Origin: Auricularia sp. M13
Lineage: Eukaryota > Basidiomycota > Agaricomycetes > Auriculariales > Auriculariaceae
DNA: 64,000 nt
Reading direction: 5' to 3'
Assembly (NCBI GenBank): GCA_037042915.1
Contig: CM073199.1
Coordinates: 434,001-498,000, forward strand
In this document: positions 31,144 to 41,900 of the stretch, piece after piece
How positions within the stretch are numbered: the stretch's first letter is position 1
Layout of the letters: each line of letters begins with the position of its first letter
Notes under the pieces: generated by a model
The model's input: the letters and a program-made list of their open reading frames with translations, nothing else
What the model was told of the DNA's origin: nothing
Database searches by the model: none
Made by a program: the position numbers and the translations under genes

Positions 31144-31165
31144 GGTTATGAGCCCCGCGCGGCTT
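31144..31165 (+). other. Primer-binding site, initiator tRNA-Met half molecule
   Basis: GGTTATGAGCCCCGCGCGG directly follows the 5' LTR. Its reverse complement contains GGGGCTCATAACC, the anticodon arm of initiator tRNA-Met. Copia-type elements of flies and some fungi prime from a tRNA cut in the anticodon loop, so an internal rather than 3'-CCA primer is inferred. Confidence 0.75.
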
Positions 31166-31242
31166 CTCGGTCCCCGTTATCGATACAGACAATAATCTAC
31201 CTCAAGAATCCGCTCCGATAAATTTTTCACCAGTCGTCGCCG

Positions 31243-34200
31243 ATGGCGGCAACGACCGATTCTAGCGCTCCGCGCATTGCTCCGCTCAGTGGCCGCGACG
31301 ACTACGCCATCTGGCGTGTCCGCATCGAATTCGAGGCGCTCAGGCTAAACCTAGACGACCACCTCGATTCCGACACCAAAGCGCCCGAACCCGTTGCGCC
31401 GACTTCCGACAACGCCATCGCCGTAAAGGCTCGCGAGGTCGAAATCAATTCATGGAACCGCAACGCCAAGCGTGCTGCAGGCTTCGTCTGCTCCCACATC
31501 GGAAACAGCGTCCTGGGGAAGCTGCGCTCCGTGACGTCCAAGAAGGGTTTCACTGCTCGCGAGGTGCTCGACGCTCTCGACAAGGAGTACGAGAAGACCA
31601 ACACCGCCATCTCTTCATTCTATACGCTTGAGCGGCTCTTCAACACCAAGTACGAGGACGGCGCGTCCATCCAAGACCACGTTAACTCCATCCGCGACAT
31701 TCTGTCGTCACTGGCGATCTATGGCGCCCCACTCCCAGAGCAGACCGGCGCGTTCGCGCTGCTACTGTCTTTACCGAAGACGACCGAGTGGGAACTCTTC
31801 CGCTCGCCCATCCTCGCCGCCGTATCCGACAGCAACCCGATCACGTTCGCGCAAGTGGAGGCTCGCTTGCAGTCACACGCTCTCGGCGTCGCGGCGGAGG
31901 CCGCCGCGAATGCCGTCGCCAGCAGAAAGCACACTTCGACTCAGAAATCGAGTGTCGACAAATTCTGCGAGCTGCACGGCGCAGGACGGCACGATACGAA
32001 GGCGTGCAAGGACCTCAAGAGGGCTCTCGAGCACGTCAGGTCGAAGAAGGAGGCCAGTGCGAACACCACCACCACAAAGTCCTCAAAGTCCGGAACTACG
32101 TCGCGCGGCAGATCCAAGGCGAAGGCGCCTTCCGTCGCGCCAGAGAGTGACACGGACGGTTATACAGACGATCCTGATAGTGATGCCGCCCATGTAGTCC
32201 TATCGCGTCGTACGGTGAAGAAACTCCAGAAGATTGCTGCGTACTCGGCCAACGGCCATTCTTGTTTCTCTGCGCAAGTGAGCACCAAGATCAACATCTT
32301 GGATACCGGTGCCACCGCCAGCATGACGCCGCGACGAAACCTTTTCAAGCCGTCAACATTCGTGACCTTCAGCAAACCCAAGAAGGTCCGCTTCGGCGAC
32401 GACTCATATGCCGAGGCTTTGGGCTGTGGTCAGATCGTCATGCGCACCGTTGTAAATGGAGAACACTTTGAGGTCACGCTCTCGGGGGTGCTCTATGTCC
32501 CTACCTTCCAGCTCACGCTGATCTCCGTCAGTGGACTCGACGAGAAAGGGTACGAATCCCGCTTCGGTGCTGGACGATGCCGCGTGCTCAAGGGCACCAA
32601 GTGCATCATGCGCGCTCAACGACGTGCTGGCCTGTATCATCTCGACGCAACTCCAGTGGAGTTCCCTACTCCTGCCTGTCCCCGCGTGCCCATTGCTGCG
32701 GCAAGCTTATGCGATGGCGCACATGCTACCGCGGTCGCCCCAAAGCGGGGTAAGACTGTCGATATCGTTCTCCTTCATCGGCGTCTTGGCCATCTAAACT
32801 ACGATGCGCTCAAGCGCATGGTCAATGATGGCCGCGTCAACGGTGTATCAAAGCTGTCCGGAAAGCCGACACGCTGTGAACACTGCGCCATCGGAAAAAT
32901 GAAGAAGCAGCCCTTCCCGCACGGCCGACAACGCGCGACTCGACCTCTACAGCTTGTGCACGTGGACCTTGGAGGTCCCGTCAAACATCCCGGTCACGAC
33001 GGCTCACGTTACTGGATGACATTCACAGATGATTATTCTGGACATCCTTGGACATACTTCCTGCGGCGTAAATCGCAGGCACTCACCTCCTACAAGCAGT
33101 GGCGATCAGACGTTACAGCTTATTTCAAGGATGAAATCGGAACACTCGCCTTTTCCCCCGAGTTTGTTGCATTCCTACGCAGTGACAACGGCGGTGAATT
33201 CACTTCTGCTGCATTCAAAGCTCAACTTTCGGCGGACGGTGTCATGCACGAGACAACTGCACCTTACACTCCGGAGCAAAACGGTGTCGCAGAACGCATG
33301 AACCAGACGCTGGTCAGTACTGCGACGACCATCCTTTCCGAGTCCGGACTTCCACCGTCTTTCTGGATGGAAGCCATGCGCTGTGCCACCACGCTCATAG
33401 CACAACGACCAACATCTTCAGCAAATGGCAAGTCCCCTTATGAAATGTTGTTCGCCCGTCGACCAGATGCTTCGCGTTTCCGACCATTCGGGTGCCTGGC
33501 TTATGTGCTCATAGACAAGGACCAGCGCCTCTGGAAGTTTGGTCCTCGTGCACGACGCTGTGTCATGCTGGGTTACAACCTCGGTAGTAAGGACTACCGC
33601 TTATATGACTTGCATACTCGCAAGATCATTTCCAGTCGCCATGTTCTATTCGACGACTATCAAATGGCTGGCTTCAAAGTTGCTCCAGCTGAAGAACGGC
33701 TTCGCGCGGAGCAGTGGGGGCCCTTCTTATCAGGATCAGTGGGGGACAACGATTTTTCCGACATTCCACCGAGTCCCGATGACGAAGCCACGCCAGCACA
33801 TATGCCTCAGGAGCCTGGGAATGGCCCCGTCACCGCGCAGGACTTGCGACCTGACGATATTGCGCCGGTGCCTGTCGCTCAAGTTGTTCCAGCTGTGCCG
33901 CCACCGCCGGCACCACCTGTGGTGCCTCCGAGGGTACCTTCGCCAGCTGCACCTCCACAACAAGCTGCAAACCCCGAGCAACCTCGCTACCCCACGCGTG
34001 AACGGCGTCAGGCCGATCCGGATCGCGAATATCGGGAGGCAGCAAGAAGACATCGTGCTCACCTTGACAACTTGGCAGCCGAACGCGAACAGCGCAAGCG
34101 GCTTGAGGAGCTGGACCGTGAAGTTGAAGAGCGCACTGCTGAAGGTCAGCATCGTGCACATCCAGACCTCGATGATGCAGGCCTTGCAGGCCTTGCACAA

Positions 34201-34944
34201 GTTCTTGAGGAGCTTCGTCTTGATCCAGACGAATTCTTTGTGGGCGCGGCAAACGATAGCCCTCGCCCACACACTGTCCCGCGCGACCTGCGCGAAGCAT
34301 TTGCCGGTCCTGACGCAGCACACTGGGAGCGTGCACTGCGGGAAGAACTGGATGCATTGCGGGTGAACGATGTCTATGAGGAGGTCCCCATCCCAGATGG
34401 CGTCAAGCCCATCACTTCGAAGGTGGTCATGCGCGTCAAGTTCGACACCGACGGGAACCTGGAGCGTTTCAAGCTGCGCATTGTGGCACGAGGCTTTGTA
34501 CAACGGGAGGGCGTCGACTATGACGATACTTTTGCTCCTGTTGCAAACCTTGAATCCATTCGCATCATATGCGCATTGGCAGCCAAGTATGATCTGGAAC
34601 TTGACCAACTCGACGTTTCAACCGCGTTCCTGAATGGTCAACTAGATGAGGAAATCTATTTGTCGCCTCCGGACGGTGTCAGCATCCGTCCCGGACACTG
34701 CTGGCGCCTCAAACGCTCGCTGTACGGTCTGAAGCAGGCAAGTCGCACCTGGAACAAGACATTCGACGCCGCTCTATCGACTCTCGGATTTGTCAAGCTC
34801 AATGCAGAGACTTGCCTATATGTCCTTCGGGAAAACGGCAAACTCTGTTTCCTTGTCGTCTATGTTGACGATCTACTACTTGCAGCTACCGACCGCCCGT
34901 TCATGGACCTGGTCAAAAGCCGCTTGACCAAGCTCTACAGATGA
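31243..34944 (+). CDS. Copia Gag-protease-integrase-RT polyprotein, 5' frame (1,233 codons)
   Basis: ATG at 31,243 (MAATTDSSAPRIAPLSGRDD). The Gag region has a copia-type UBN2-like core (SSFYTLERLFNTKYEDGAS) and a variant knuckle CELHGAGRHDTKAC. The protease is at about residue 350 (INILDTGATASM). The pre-integrase HHCC reads HRRLGHLNYDAL...CEHCAIGKMKKQPF; the integrase core has VHVDLGG, FTDDYSGH, LRSDNGGEF and NGVAERMNQTL (D, D, E). A proline-rich linker follows, then reverse transcriptase: WERALREELDALRVNDVYEE, SLYGLKQASRTWNKTF and the active site VVYVDDLLLA. The frame ends at TGA 34,942-34,944 in the middle of the RT connection; the rest continues in another frame. Confidence 0.93.
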   Translation: MAATTDSSAPRIAPLSGRDDYAIWRVRIEFEALRLNLDDHLDSDTKAPEPVAPTSDNAIAVKAREVEINSWNRNAKRAAGFVCSHIGNSVLGKLRSVTSKKGFTAREVLDALDKEYEKTNTAISSFYTLERLFNTKYEDGASIQDHVNSIRDILSSLAIYGAPLPEQTGAFALLLSLPKTTEWELFRSPILAAVSDSNPITFAQVEARLQSHALGVAAEAAANAVASRKHTSTQKSSVDKFCELHGAGRHDTKACKDLKRALEHVRSKKEASANTTTTKSSKSGTTSRGRSKAKAPSVAPESDTDGYTDDPDSDAAHVVLSRRTVKKLQKIAAYSANGHSCFSAQVSTKINILDTGATASMTPRRNLFKPSTFVTFSKPKKVRFGDDSYAEALGCGQIVMRTVVNGEHFEVTLSGVLYVPTFQLTLISVSGLDEKGYESRFGAGRCRVLKGTKCIMRAQRRAGLYHLDATPVEFPTPACPRVPIAAASLCDGAHATAVAPKRGKTVDIVLLHRRLGHLNYDALKRMVNDGRVNGVSKLSGKPTRCEHCAIGKMKKQPFPHGRQRATRPLQLVHVDLGGPVKHPGHDGSRYWMTFTDDYSGHPWTYFLRRKSQALTSYKQWRSDVTAYFKDEIGTLAFSPEFVAFLRSDNGGEFTSAAFKAQLSADGVMHETTAPYTPEQNGVAERMNQTLVSTATTILSESGLPPSFWMEAMRCATTLIAQRPTSSANGKSPYEMLFARRPDASRFRPFGCLAYVLIDKDQRLWKFGPRARRCVMLGYNLGSKDYRLYDLHTRKIISSRHVLFDDYQMAGFKVAPAEERLRAEQWGPFLSGSVGDNDFSDIPPSPDDEATPAHMPQEPGNGPVTAQDLRPDDIAPVPVAQVVPAVPPPPAPPVVPPRVPSPAAPPQQAANPEQPRYPTRERRQADPDREYREAARRHRAHLDNLAAEREQRKRLEELDREVEERTAEGQHRAHPDLDDAGLAGLAQVLEELRLDPDEFFVGAANDSPRPHTVPRDLREAFAGPDAAHWERALREELDALRVNDVYEEVPIPDGVKPITSKVVMRVKFDTDGNLERFKLRIVARGFVQREGVDYDDTFAPVANLESIRIICALAAKYDLELDQLDVSTAFLNGQLDEEIYLSPPDGVSIRPGHCWRLKRSLYGLKQASRTWNKTFDAALSTLGFVKLNAETCLYVLRENGKLCFLVVYVDDLLLAATDRPFMDLVKSRLTKLYR

Positions 34945-35876
34945 GGGATCTTGGACGGGCATCAAGCGTTCTCGGGATCAAGATTGAACGTCATCGTGCC
35001 TCCCGCACGATATGTCTCTCTCAAGAACAGTATGTTGAATCTGTGCTCAAACGGTTTGGCATGCAGGACGCGCGAACGTATGCGACGCCTATGCATCATT
35101 CAGCCAAGCTATCAGCATCGGATCCGCATGACGACACTTCACTCCCTCGCTACGAAATCAGCCCAGGGACCGTTGTGTCCTATCCGCAAGTGATTGGGTC
35201 GCTCATGTACGCAATGCTGGGTACACGCCCGGACCTCGCGTATGTCGTCGGCCTTCTGGGAAGATATGCGGCAAATCCAAAGCGTGCACATTGGGAAGCC
35301 GCAAAGCGGGTCCTGCGTTACTTGCGTGCTACCTCCAGCATGATGCTATGCTATGAAGGCAGTGACGTCAATCAAGATATGGATTTCCACGGCTTCAGTG
35401 ACGCCGACTGGTCTGGAGATCCCGACACATCACGATCAACCTCTGGTTTTGTCTTCATCAGCAATTCTGGAGCCATTGGATGGTCCAGTAAGCGTCAAAC
35501 CATGGTAGCTCTTTCCACCACGGAATCGGAGTACATTGGCTTGAGCATGGCTGGACAACACATTGCCTGGCTACGCTCATTCTTCGAAGAACTCGGCCAC
35601 CCGCTGACAGGCTCGACCGAGCTCAAGTGCGACAATGAAGCGGCAATTATCCTGACCAAGGATCCTCAGTTCCGTGCACGAACAAAGCACATTGAACGCA
35701 AGTTTCACTTTATCCGTGACGATCTCGTCGCCACTGGAAAAGTTGCTCTTCGCTATGTTTCCACTCATGATCAGGTCGCTGACATCTTCACCAAACCCTT
35801 ACCATCCGACAAGCACCAGAAATTTTGCAGAGCGATGGGTCTACGCCTCAGGGCGAGTGGGGGTGTCACAACATGA
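34941..35876 (+). CDS. Copia RT C-terminus and RNase H, 3' frame
   Basis: This frame overlaps the first by ATGA (34,941-34,944). It opens with MRDLGRASSVLGIKIERH, which in copia proteins directly follows the RT palm, and continues with VIGSLMYAMLGTRPDLAYVV. RNase H follows: GFSDADWSGDPDTSRSTSGF, ALSTTESEYIGLSMA, LKCDNEAAIILTKDP and HVQ-type end HDQVADIFTKPLP. The split falls where no copia element has a natural boundary, so it is a frameshift from a one-base change rather than a normal gene end. Translation from this internal ATG alone would not give an active RT. Confidence 0.9.
   Translation: MRDLGRASSVLGIKIERHRASRTICLSQEQYVESVLKRFGMQDARTYATPMHHSAKLSASDPHDDTSLPRYEISPGTVVSYPQVIGSLMYAMLGTRPDLAYVVGLLGRYAANPKRAHWEAAKRVLRYLRATSSMMLCYEGSDVNQDMDFHGFSDADWSGDPDTSRSTSGFVFISNSGAIGWSSKRQTMVALSTTESEYIGLSMAGQHIAWLRSFFEELGHPLTGSTELKCDNEAAIILTKDPQFRARTKHIERKFHFIRDDLVATGKVALRYVSTHDQVADIFTKPLPSDKHQKFCRAMGLRLRASGGVTT
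35851..35863 (+). other. Polypurine tract of copia element
   Basis: GGGCGAGTGGGGG immediately precedes the 3' LTR; plus-strand primer site. It overlaps the end of the RNase H frame. Confidence 0.75.
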
Positions 35877-35991
35877 TAATGTAGTTTAGTTTCATCCGCC
35901 CGTTTCGGCGCAGACTCGAGTATAGACTCCGCCAGTTGATTCTCTTCCTCTTGCTTCGTCTACATCGTATCCTACACTCTTCGGAGTGTTA
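35864..35991 (+). repeat. 3' LTR of copia element
   Basis: 128 bp identical by eye to the 5' LTR and followed by target copy CGCTT. Confidence 0.95.
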
Positions 35992-36208
35992 CGCTTTGCT
36001 CGCGCCGCGCTCTCACCCGAAGTCTTTCCGCTCAAGCTCGAATTAGATGGCTTCATTATTCAGGGGTCGTGTGATGATTTCGCGGATACGTTCAGTAGTT
36101 GCGTTACCCGTACAACGTGCCTTAACTCAACGGCCACTTCTTGACCTCGAAGACTACCTGATAGCTCTAACTTTTGAATATGTTGAAACTCATCCAGAAC
36201 TAGATTAG
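35992..36208 (+). pseudogene. F-box/LRR protein gene, 3' fragment
   Basis: After the copia target copy the F-box frame resumes as ARFARAALSPEVFPLKLELD and GFIIQGSCDDFADTFSS. A second well-composed frame shifted by one base gives RALTQRPLLDLEDYLIAL and TFEYVETHPELD with a stop at 36,206-36,208. No intron fits between them, so the true C-terminus probably lies in the second frame after a one-base lesion near 36,090-36,110. Without it the protein ends earlier, at about 36,144. Confidence 0.6.
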
Positions 36209-37153
36209 ATGGCGGCCTCGGCGTATATACACCCATCTGAAAGAAAACAACAATTGGTTTCCCTTCCTTCGTAGGCTTTGCTTCGATAATAGTAAGTAAT
36301 AGTCCTTTCGATGAGCTTCAGGTGAGATCCGCATCTGCTAATAGGTAGTACACTTCGACTCACTGCTGGCTGTGGCTAGCCTGTACACTTTTTCACATGA
36401 GCGCGTTCAGCCATCGAAGTACAGTAGGATATCGATGGCGGTATGCTGTTTGAAACCGGATTCTCTGCGCCACGGCCGAAGGGAAGGGTACAGCCTGATG
36501 CGACCCTGACGATCGCTGTATCTCTCAGCTGCAGCAATGAAGCAGGGCTGGCAGCCCGCCGGTGAATCCCAAGCCTTAGAGCGCAGAGGCTTTAATTCAT
36601 GGTGAGCACTTGCTGTACTTGGGCGCTCAGGCTGGAGCCTACGCCCTCTATTATAGACATCTCGCCGCGTTGGAGGTGGCGTCGGCGAAAATCGGTGCAT
36701 GGTTAACATATCCAATGAGGACGGTAGCACTAAACGCTGAGGAGGTAAGTGAAGCGGAAGCTGTATGAAGACAGCGCCGTAGTAGTAGTATCAATCTTAT
36801 CGCGTTGCCATATCGCGAACATTATTCCCAGATACGGAGTCAGTTACTTGCTCACATTCTAATACCTACCTTCTGGTCGCATCGGAAGTCCTCATGCTCA
36901 TCCTCATACTCACAAAGGCCCTCACAAAGGCGATGAGCCACCATGCCAACTATAGCTGGCGGTGTTGGAGGCGCTGACAGCGCCTCGTGGGCCTGCAAAG
37001 TTTGTTCTGATCCATCATGCCGGTTCCGTGATGCGGAATTCCCCTATATAGAGCTCCCGATCGCCCAACGCCCCTTTTCTCTGTCCCTGCTAGTTGTCGC
37101 TGAGCGCCAGGTGCACCCCGTTCGCTGTTCATTCACGGTTCGAGGTTTGAACG
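36209..37153. other. Intergenic, no gene supported
   Basis: About 940 bp between the F-box gene end and DUF6533 copy B. Only short frames without motifs. No repeat recognised. Confidence 0.5.
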
Positions 37154-38931
37154 ATGGACCCGACCGAAATCTTTCTATTTATCCACGCGAAGCAATGGTC
37201 GCATTTGTGCGTCCGCTTTCCCTCAGCGCGCTGCCGTGATTGCTAACACGATATGCGTACCATAGCACGGGGTTTGAGCATATCGGTGCGTGCATTTTGT
37301 GGTCTCTTTTGGCGATGACTGAAGCTCTGAGCGGGTAGCTTTGTGTACGTCGTGCGCGCACAGATTGCGCCCTCAGCATGCTAACCCGAACCGTACTCAG
37401 ATGCGCTGGCCGTGTACGACTGGCTTCTCTGGTGAGCGCTTCAACGACATAATGCTCGCTGGGTCTGACTGACCGTCGCCTTCCCGCAGCCTGGAGCAAG
37501 AATTATCACTGGTATGCGTTGCCGTGCACTTGAGCGCGCACAGTCTGACGTTGCGATCAGGTTTTCTCGCCCGGTCTGTCGCCCGCGAAGGTGGCCTACG
37601 TCCTGAGCCGGTACTGGCCTATCATCACGTATCCAATCGCCATCTGGGTCAACGTCCAGGACCACACCCGCGACGTCTGCGGCCAGATATACAAAGCGCC
37701 CGTGCTCATCCAAGTGGGGAATGTACGCCGCGTCCTCCCGTTACTGCAAATCTACCCGGCCCGCATTGCTGACGCAATTTGCAGTTCGTAGGTGCCGCTC
37801 GTGCGTATCTGCTCACGCCAACGGGACGGTTGAGGATGCTGAACTCGGGACTTGGCACGCAGTGATCATGGCCATCCGTGTGCACGCGTTCACCGGGCAA
37901 CGGACCTCGGTCGCCATCCTCCTCACGGCGTGTATCGTCGTCGTGTCGCTATACCAGCTCTGGGTTGCTGCATCTCAAATTGGTTGTCAGTTGGCTCTCA
38001 CTATGGTGGTATTCGGCTGTCTTGACGCTCGTCCGTATGTAGTGGCGCCGCACGGGTGTTACCCCGTCGATATTGGTGCAGCTAAGCATCTCAGTGTTCG
38101 TCTCCTTACTAAACGCCCAGGATGCATTGAACTAATTCCGACTTCTTCCAGGGATATCTTGTAATTCCCATCCGACCACAAATGTTTGTCTTTGCACGCT
38201 CACACAATGCCACAGCTCGCTCCCATGCTATTCGACTGCATCGCGATGATTATCATCGTTCTGGTAGGATCCCGCACAGTGCAGCCATTATGAACTCTGA
38301 CACATTTTCAGCATGCGGTCCGCACAATCCCGTACCATCTTTGGATCGCGAGCGTGCACACTCGCGTCTTCCTGCGCGATGGCATTGGATACTTCCTCAT
38401 CATTTTTGCGCTGCACACGTTCAACGCCGGCATGAGCTTTCAGTACGTTTCACTCATCTTTTCTCCCGCAGCTCAGACCTCATTCAATGGTGCCGCAGGC
38501 CCGACGAAGCCATCTCTGGCGTCGGCATCCCCGCGAGCATTCTGCTGCCTAGCATTCTGGTGCGCCTTTTTGCTAATCATCTCAATTCAGGCTGCTAACC
38601 TCTTGACATGCACTCTCTACAGGCCTGCCGCGTGTACGCCCTGCTCCGTTCCTGCGTCCCCCGAGAAATTTCTAACCTCCCGCTTCCGACATGTAGCGTG
38701 CTAAACCTCCGCGCAGCAGTGGCACAAGATGACGAGGAGACGCTTCCGCTTAACTCGAGCTCGGTATTCGAGGCTAAGCGCGGGTCGTTGACGTCGCTCC
38801 TGACGTCGCCCGGCTGGTCGTCTATCGATGTCAACATGCCCGCCCCGGCGTACAATGTGGACTCGTACGGCTCGTGGGCGAGCAGTGACCGCAAGGTCAT
38901 GACCATTGAGGGCTGGGGACAGCGGGTATGA
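37154..38931 (+). CDS. DUF6533-type multi-pass membrane protein, copy B
   Basis: ATG at 37,154 (MDPTEIFLFIHAKQW). Exon structure mirrors copy A: donor after SH, then FTGFEHI, DALAVYDWLL, LEQELSL and the exon SPAKVAYVLSRYWPIITYPI. Later exons encode VIMAIRVHAFTGQRTSVAIL and the helix TACIVVVSLYQLW, then GCYPVDIGAAKHLS. After these come FLRDGIGYFLIIFALHTFNA, PDEAISGVGIPASILLPSIL and a polar tail with NLRAAVAQDDEETLPL ending GWGQRV. It is the closest relative of copy A in the window; A and B share both exon borders and the short flank after the stop. The DUF6533 family is expanded in mushroom genomes and its function is unknown; a plasma-membrane location is inferred. Confidence 0.72.
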
Positions 38932-39546
38932 CGATTCAAAATGAGTGCACAGGACGGTCTCGCTTATGTAGCGCACGACGGCGAGCTCGGCCCCGCTTGC
39001 ACGAGACCAAAACTCGCGTTTTATGATGATGTACTTGCTACGTCATATCCATCCAAATGATCTTTATTTATTCTTATATTATTCTTTATCATTAAACTAC
39101 GAACCACTGGAACTCGAAGTGCGGGGAGCAATCAACACGAAAACAAAGGCGGAGTTCAAATCTTCCTTCAGCTCTTCATTCTCGCTTAACGCGGACCCAG
39201 TTGCGCCCGAATGTCCACCATCACGCCTAGCACGAGGGTCAACGAGCCATACACAGAGTCTTTCGCGATATCATAAAATTCCGCCATGACTCGCGGACTG
39301 CATACTCAGGCTCCCGTTAACTAGGCAATCGCGACCCCGCTACGCCAGTCGTCGTTCTAAGGCTGCTTGGATCGGCTGAGCAACGATCCTGATTGCGACA
39401 TGCGGGACCCGGGTTGAATGCGGGCCCACCGGAACCAGTCCTTCAAAGCAGCCATGATCGAAACTTCATACTAGCTCCCGCCCGATATACCGCACACGGT
39501 GCGACACAGCTCTTCCTAAGCCTGTTTCCAGGTGCCCTCTTCGTCA
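38932..39546. other. Intergenic between DUF6533 copies B and C
   Basis: AT-rich stretch around 39,050-39,090. No gene supported. Confidence 0.5.
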
Positions 39547-41244
39547 ATGTCCGAGGAACTGCGGTCTGCCATTGCCCACGGTGTCTACTGGGATTCCGTG
39601 TACGTCGTTGATCTGTACTGCATGTCAGCGTCGTACTCATTCGCGCCTCGCAGACGTAGATACCAACATGCTGGTGCGTTTTTCATCTTGCTATTTGCGC
39701 GCCGCGCTGACATCATTGACTCCCAGGCATCTGTGCGCTCGAGTCCTTCGGCACTCTGATGATGCCATTGACTAATATCTTGCAGACGCTGTAGCGGTGT
39801 ACGACTGGCTGTTATGGTGCGCACTTCGGTCCATGCTGCATATTTGCGTGCGTCTGATGGCATGCCTTTCAGTTTGAAGGACGAGCAGCCGTGGGTAGGT
39901 CCGACTTTCCAATATCAGCGACCTGCGCCTGATTCACGCGTTCAGCTGTTCTCCCGTGGCATATCGCGAGCAAAATTCGCGTACGCGCTGTGCCGCTACT
40001 GGCCGCTTATTTCGCACCCCGTAAACATGTGGATCACTGTCGTGAACCATAAATCAGAACCAGACTTGTGCGGCAAGTTATTCAGGTGGCCAATGATCAT
40101 GCAATTGGGCAACGTACGCTACCTCATCCATCGCGGACCTCGCACATGACCGCTTACTATAGCGCTGCACAGATCATTGGCGTCGCACGTCAGTCCGTCC
40201 TATCCCTCAGCATTACGATCTTTCAACTTTGTCTCAGTGATCATCATCATCCGCGTTCACGCTTTCCTGGGAGGGCAACCAATCGTTGCGCTCTTCCTGG
40301 GTGCTTGTTTGTGCGCGGTTGTCGCATACCAACTGTGGACAGCATTGGCCAAAGCCGGCAGTGAGCGGATTGTAGAGAGGTCCATGCCCACTATGCTGAC
40401 GCCAGTCCCAGACAATCCCGCGATCGGCTGCGTCCCTATCGACGTCGAAAAGACTCGTTATCTCGCGGTGAGTTGCAGCGGTGCTCGTGCGTAGTTGGTA
40501 CTAAACATCTTGCAGGGATATATCGTGGGGATTGCATCTTTCACTTCGTCGCACTCTAACAATGAGCTTAGATCGCGCCGCTTTTGTTCGACTTCATCGC
40601 CTTCGCTATAACCATGGCGGTACGTCTGGTATTTGACGAAATGGTGTTGACTGGAATTCAAACGGTCTGCAGCATGCCTTCTGCGGCACACCCGCGGGCG
40701 CATGGAAGTCAACAGGCAGCTTCTACACGCGCATCTTCCTTCGAGATGGCATTGCCTATTTTGCGGCAATCGTCGTCGTCCACATTATAAATGTTGCGCT
40801 GAACAACCAGTGAGTCACATCAAATACAGTTGAGCAACCGCTGGAGACCTTGATTCCAGGCCAGACCGAGCGCTAGCGGGAGCCGGAATGGGGTCCTCCC
40901 TGCTTCTGCCTAATATCCTGGTACGCATGAGCCATTTATTTCTACCGTATGCTTGTCTAAATGTTTCCCCAGGCGTGTCGGCTGTGCGTCGCTGGCCCAC
41001 TGTAGCTTCTTCAAGAGCCTGCTGAACTTTGCACAGATTACTGCATCTCCGTAGCGCTTCCCCTCCGCTACCGCAGACATCCCTGGGTTCCACACACGTT
41101 GCCTTTTCAGCGACGGTGCCGGCCCTCCCTCACAGAACTGTCCCCAGAACGCCGGATCCGCTCTCTGCGTCCTCCGTTGAGAAAACGTCAGAGGAAGTCA
41201 TAGATGCTATGGCACTGCGGGAATACGGAGATACGCGCGTCTGA
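39547..41244 (+). CDS. DUF6533-type multi-pass membrane protein, copy C (divergent)
   Basis: ATG at 39,547 (MSEELRSAIAHGVYWDS). The same small-exon pattern is seen: DAVAVYDWLL, LKDEQPW, then SRAKFAYALCRYWPLISHPV. Further helices: HAFLGGQPIVALFLGACLCA, FDFIAFAITMA, FLRDGIAYFAAIVVVHIINV and GSSLLLPNIL. It is more diverged than A and B and lacks a clear copy of their polar tail. After ACRLCVAGPL a stop appears at 41,003-41,005. A separate frame ends EEVIDAMALREYGDTRV at 41,244, which looks like a genuine tail, so either one more intron or a frame lesion lies near 41,000. The second exon is also hard to place. Confidence 0.6.
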
Positions 41245-41900
41245 ATTGTGATACTTTCGTCTATAGTGTACGGTTATACTCGGAGCATTCATGTCATTAT
41301 TCAGTTTCTCTACTTGTCTCTGATAGCTCGAACGCCATATGTCACAGACGGTTGCAAGCGGCGGCAAGGTCTGCTGCCACATCCACCTCTCTTCCTCTCG
41401 CCACCGTAATGGGCACTCAGGGGCCGCCGACGCTACCACACGACATACAACCATTGGGACCTGTCAGGGTTCTCCTGAGTCTGACTGTGTCACCCCCCTT
41501 ATCCATGTCATTCGGCTCTCTACAACGAGTACCGCGCAACGCAGTCGCTCGCTCTGCCTTTGAATCCACGCAACGCAGTCGCTCGCTCTGCCTTTGAATG
41601 AATTCCTTTTCCCCTTTCGCACATGCGGCGCGATAATGGACTATATTTTCCGTAATTCGATTCGGTAGTCATTTGGCTGGTGAATTTGGTGAAGGTGCGA
41701 TTGCTCCCAAGGTTCAAAAGTGGTCTGATGAATGCGGAAAGCGAAGTTTCAATTCAGACAGGGTTGATCTTGTCTGAACTGAGAATTTTTCGGGCACCTT
41801 TCCACAAGCCAACACCCTAGCGGTCCAAGAAGCGGTTTTAACTCGAATCAATTGGTACCGTTGGGAAATAGAACACGCACAAGTGTCAGCGTCCGTGAGT
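41245..41900. other. Convergent intergenic region
   Basis: Lies between the 3' ends of copy C (plus) and the phenol monooxygenase (minus). A 33-bp direct duplication around cgcaacgcagtcgctcgctctgcctttga occurs at about 41,534-41,598. No gene supported. Confidence 0.5.

Larger units (their letters stand above)
31016..35991 (+). mobile_element. Ty1/copia LTR retrotransposon, 4,976 bp
   Basis: Two 128-bp LTRs (TGTCACAAC...AGTGTTA), identical by eye, are flanked by the 5-bp target duplication CGCTT (31,011-31,015 and 35,992-35,996). Inside are a tRNA-iMet half-molecule PBS, a gag-pol frame with copia domain order (protease, integrase, RT, RNase H) and a PPT. Identical LTRs indicate a recent insertion. 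A one-base frame break lies between RT and RNase H. Confidence 0.95.

Noticed and set aside
34930-34950. Programmed frameshift in the copia element
   Set aside because: It cuts the RT after the active site, where copia elements have no natural boundary, and no slippery heptamer is present; a mutation is more likely.
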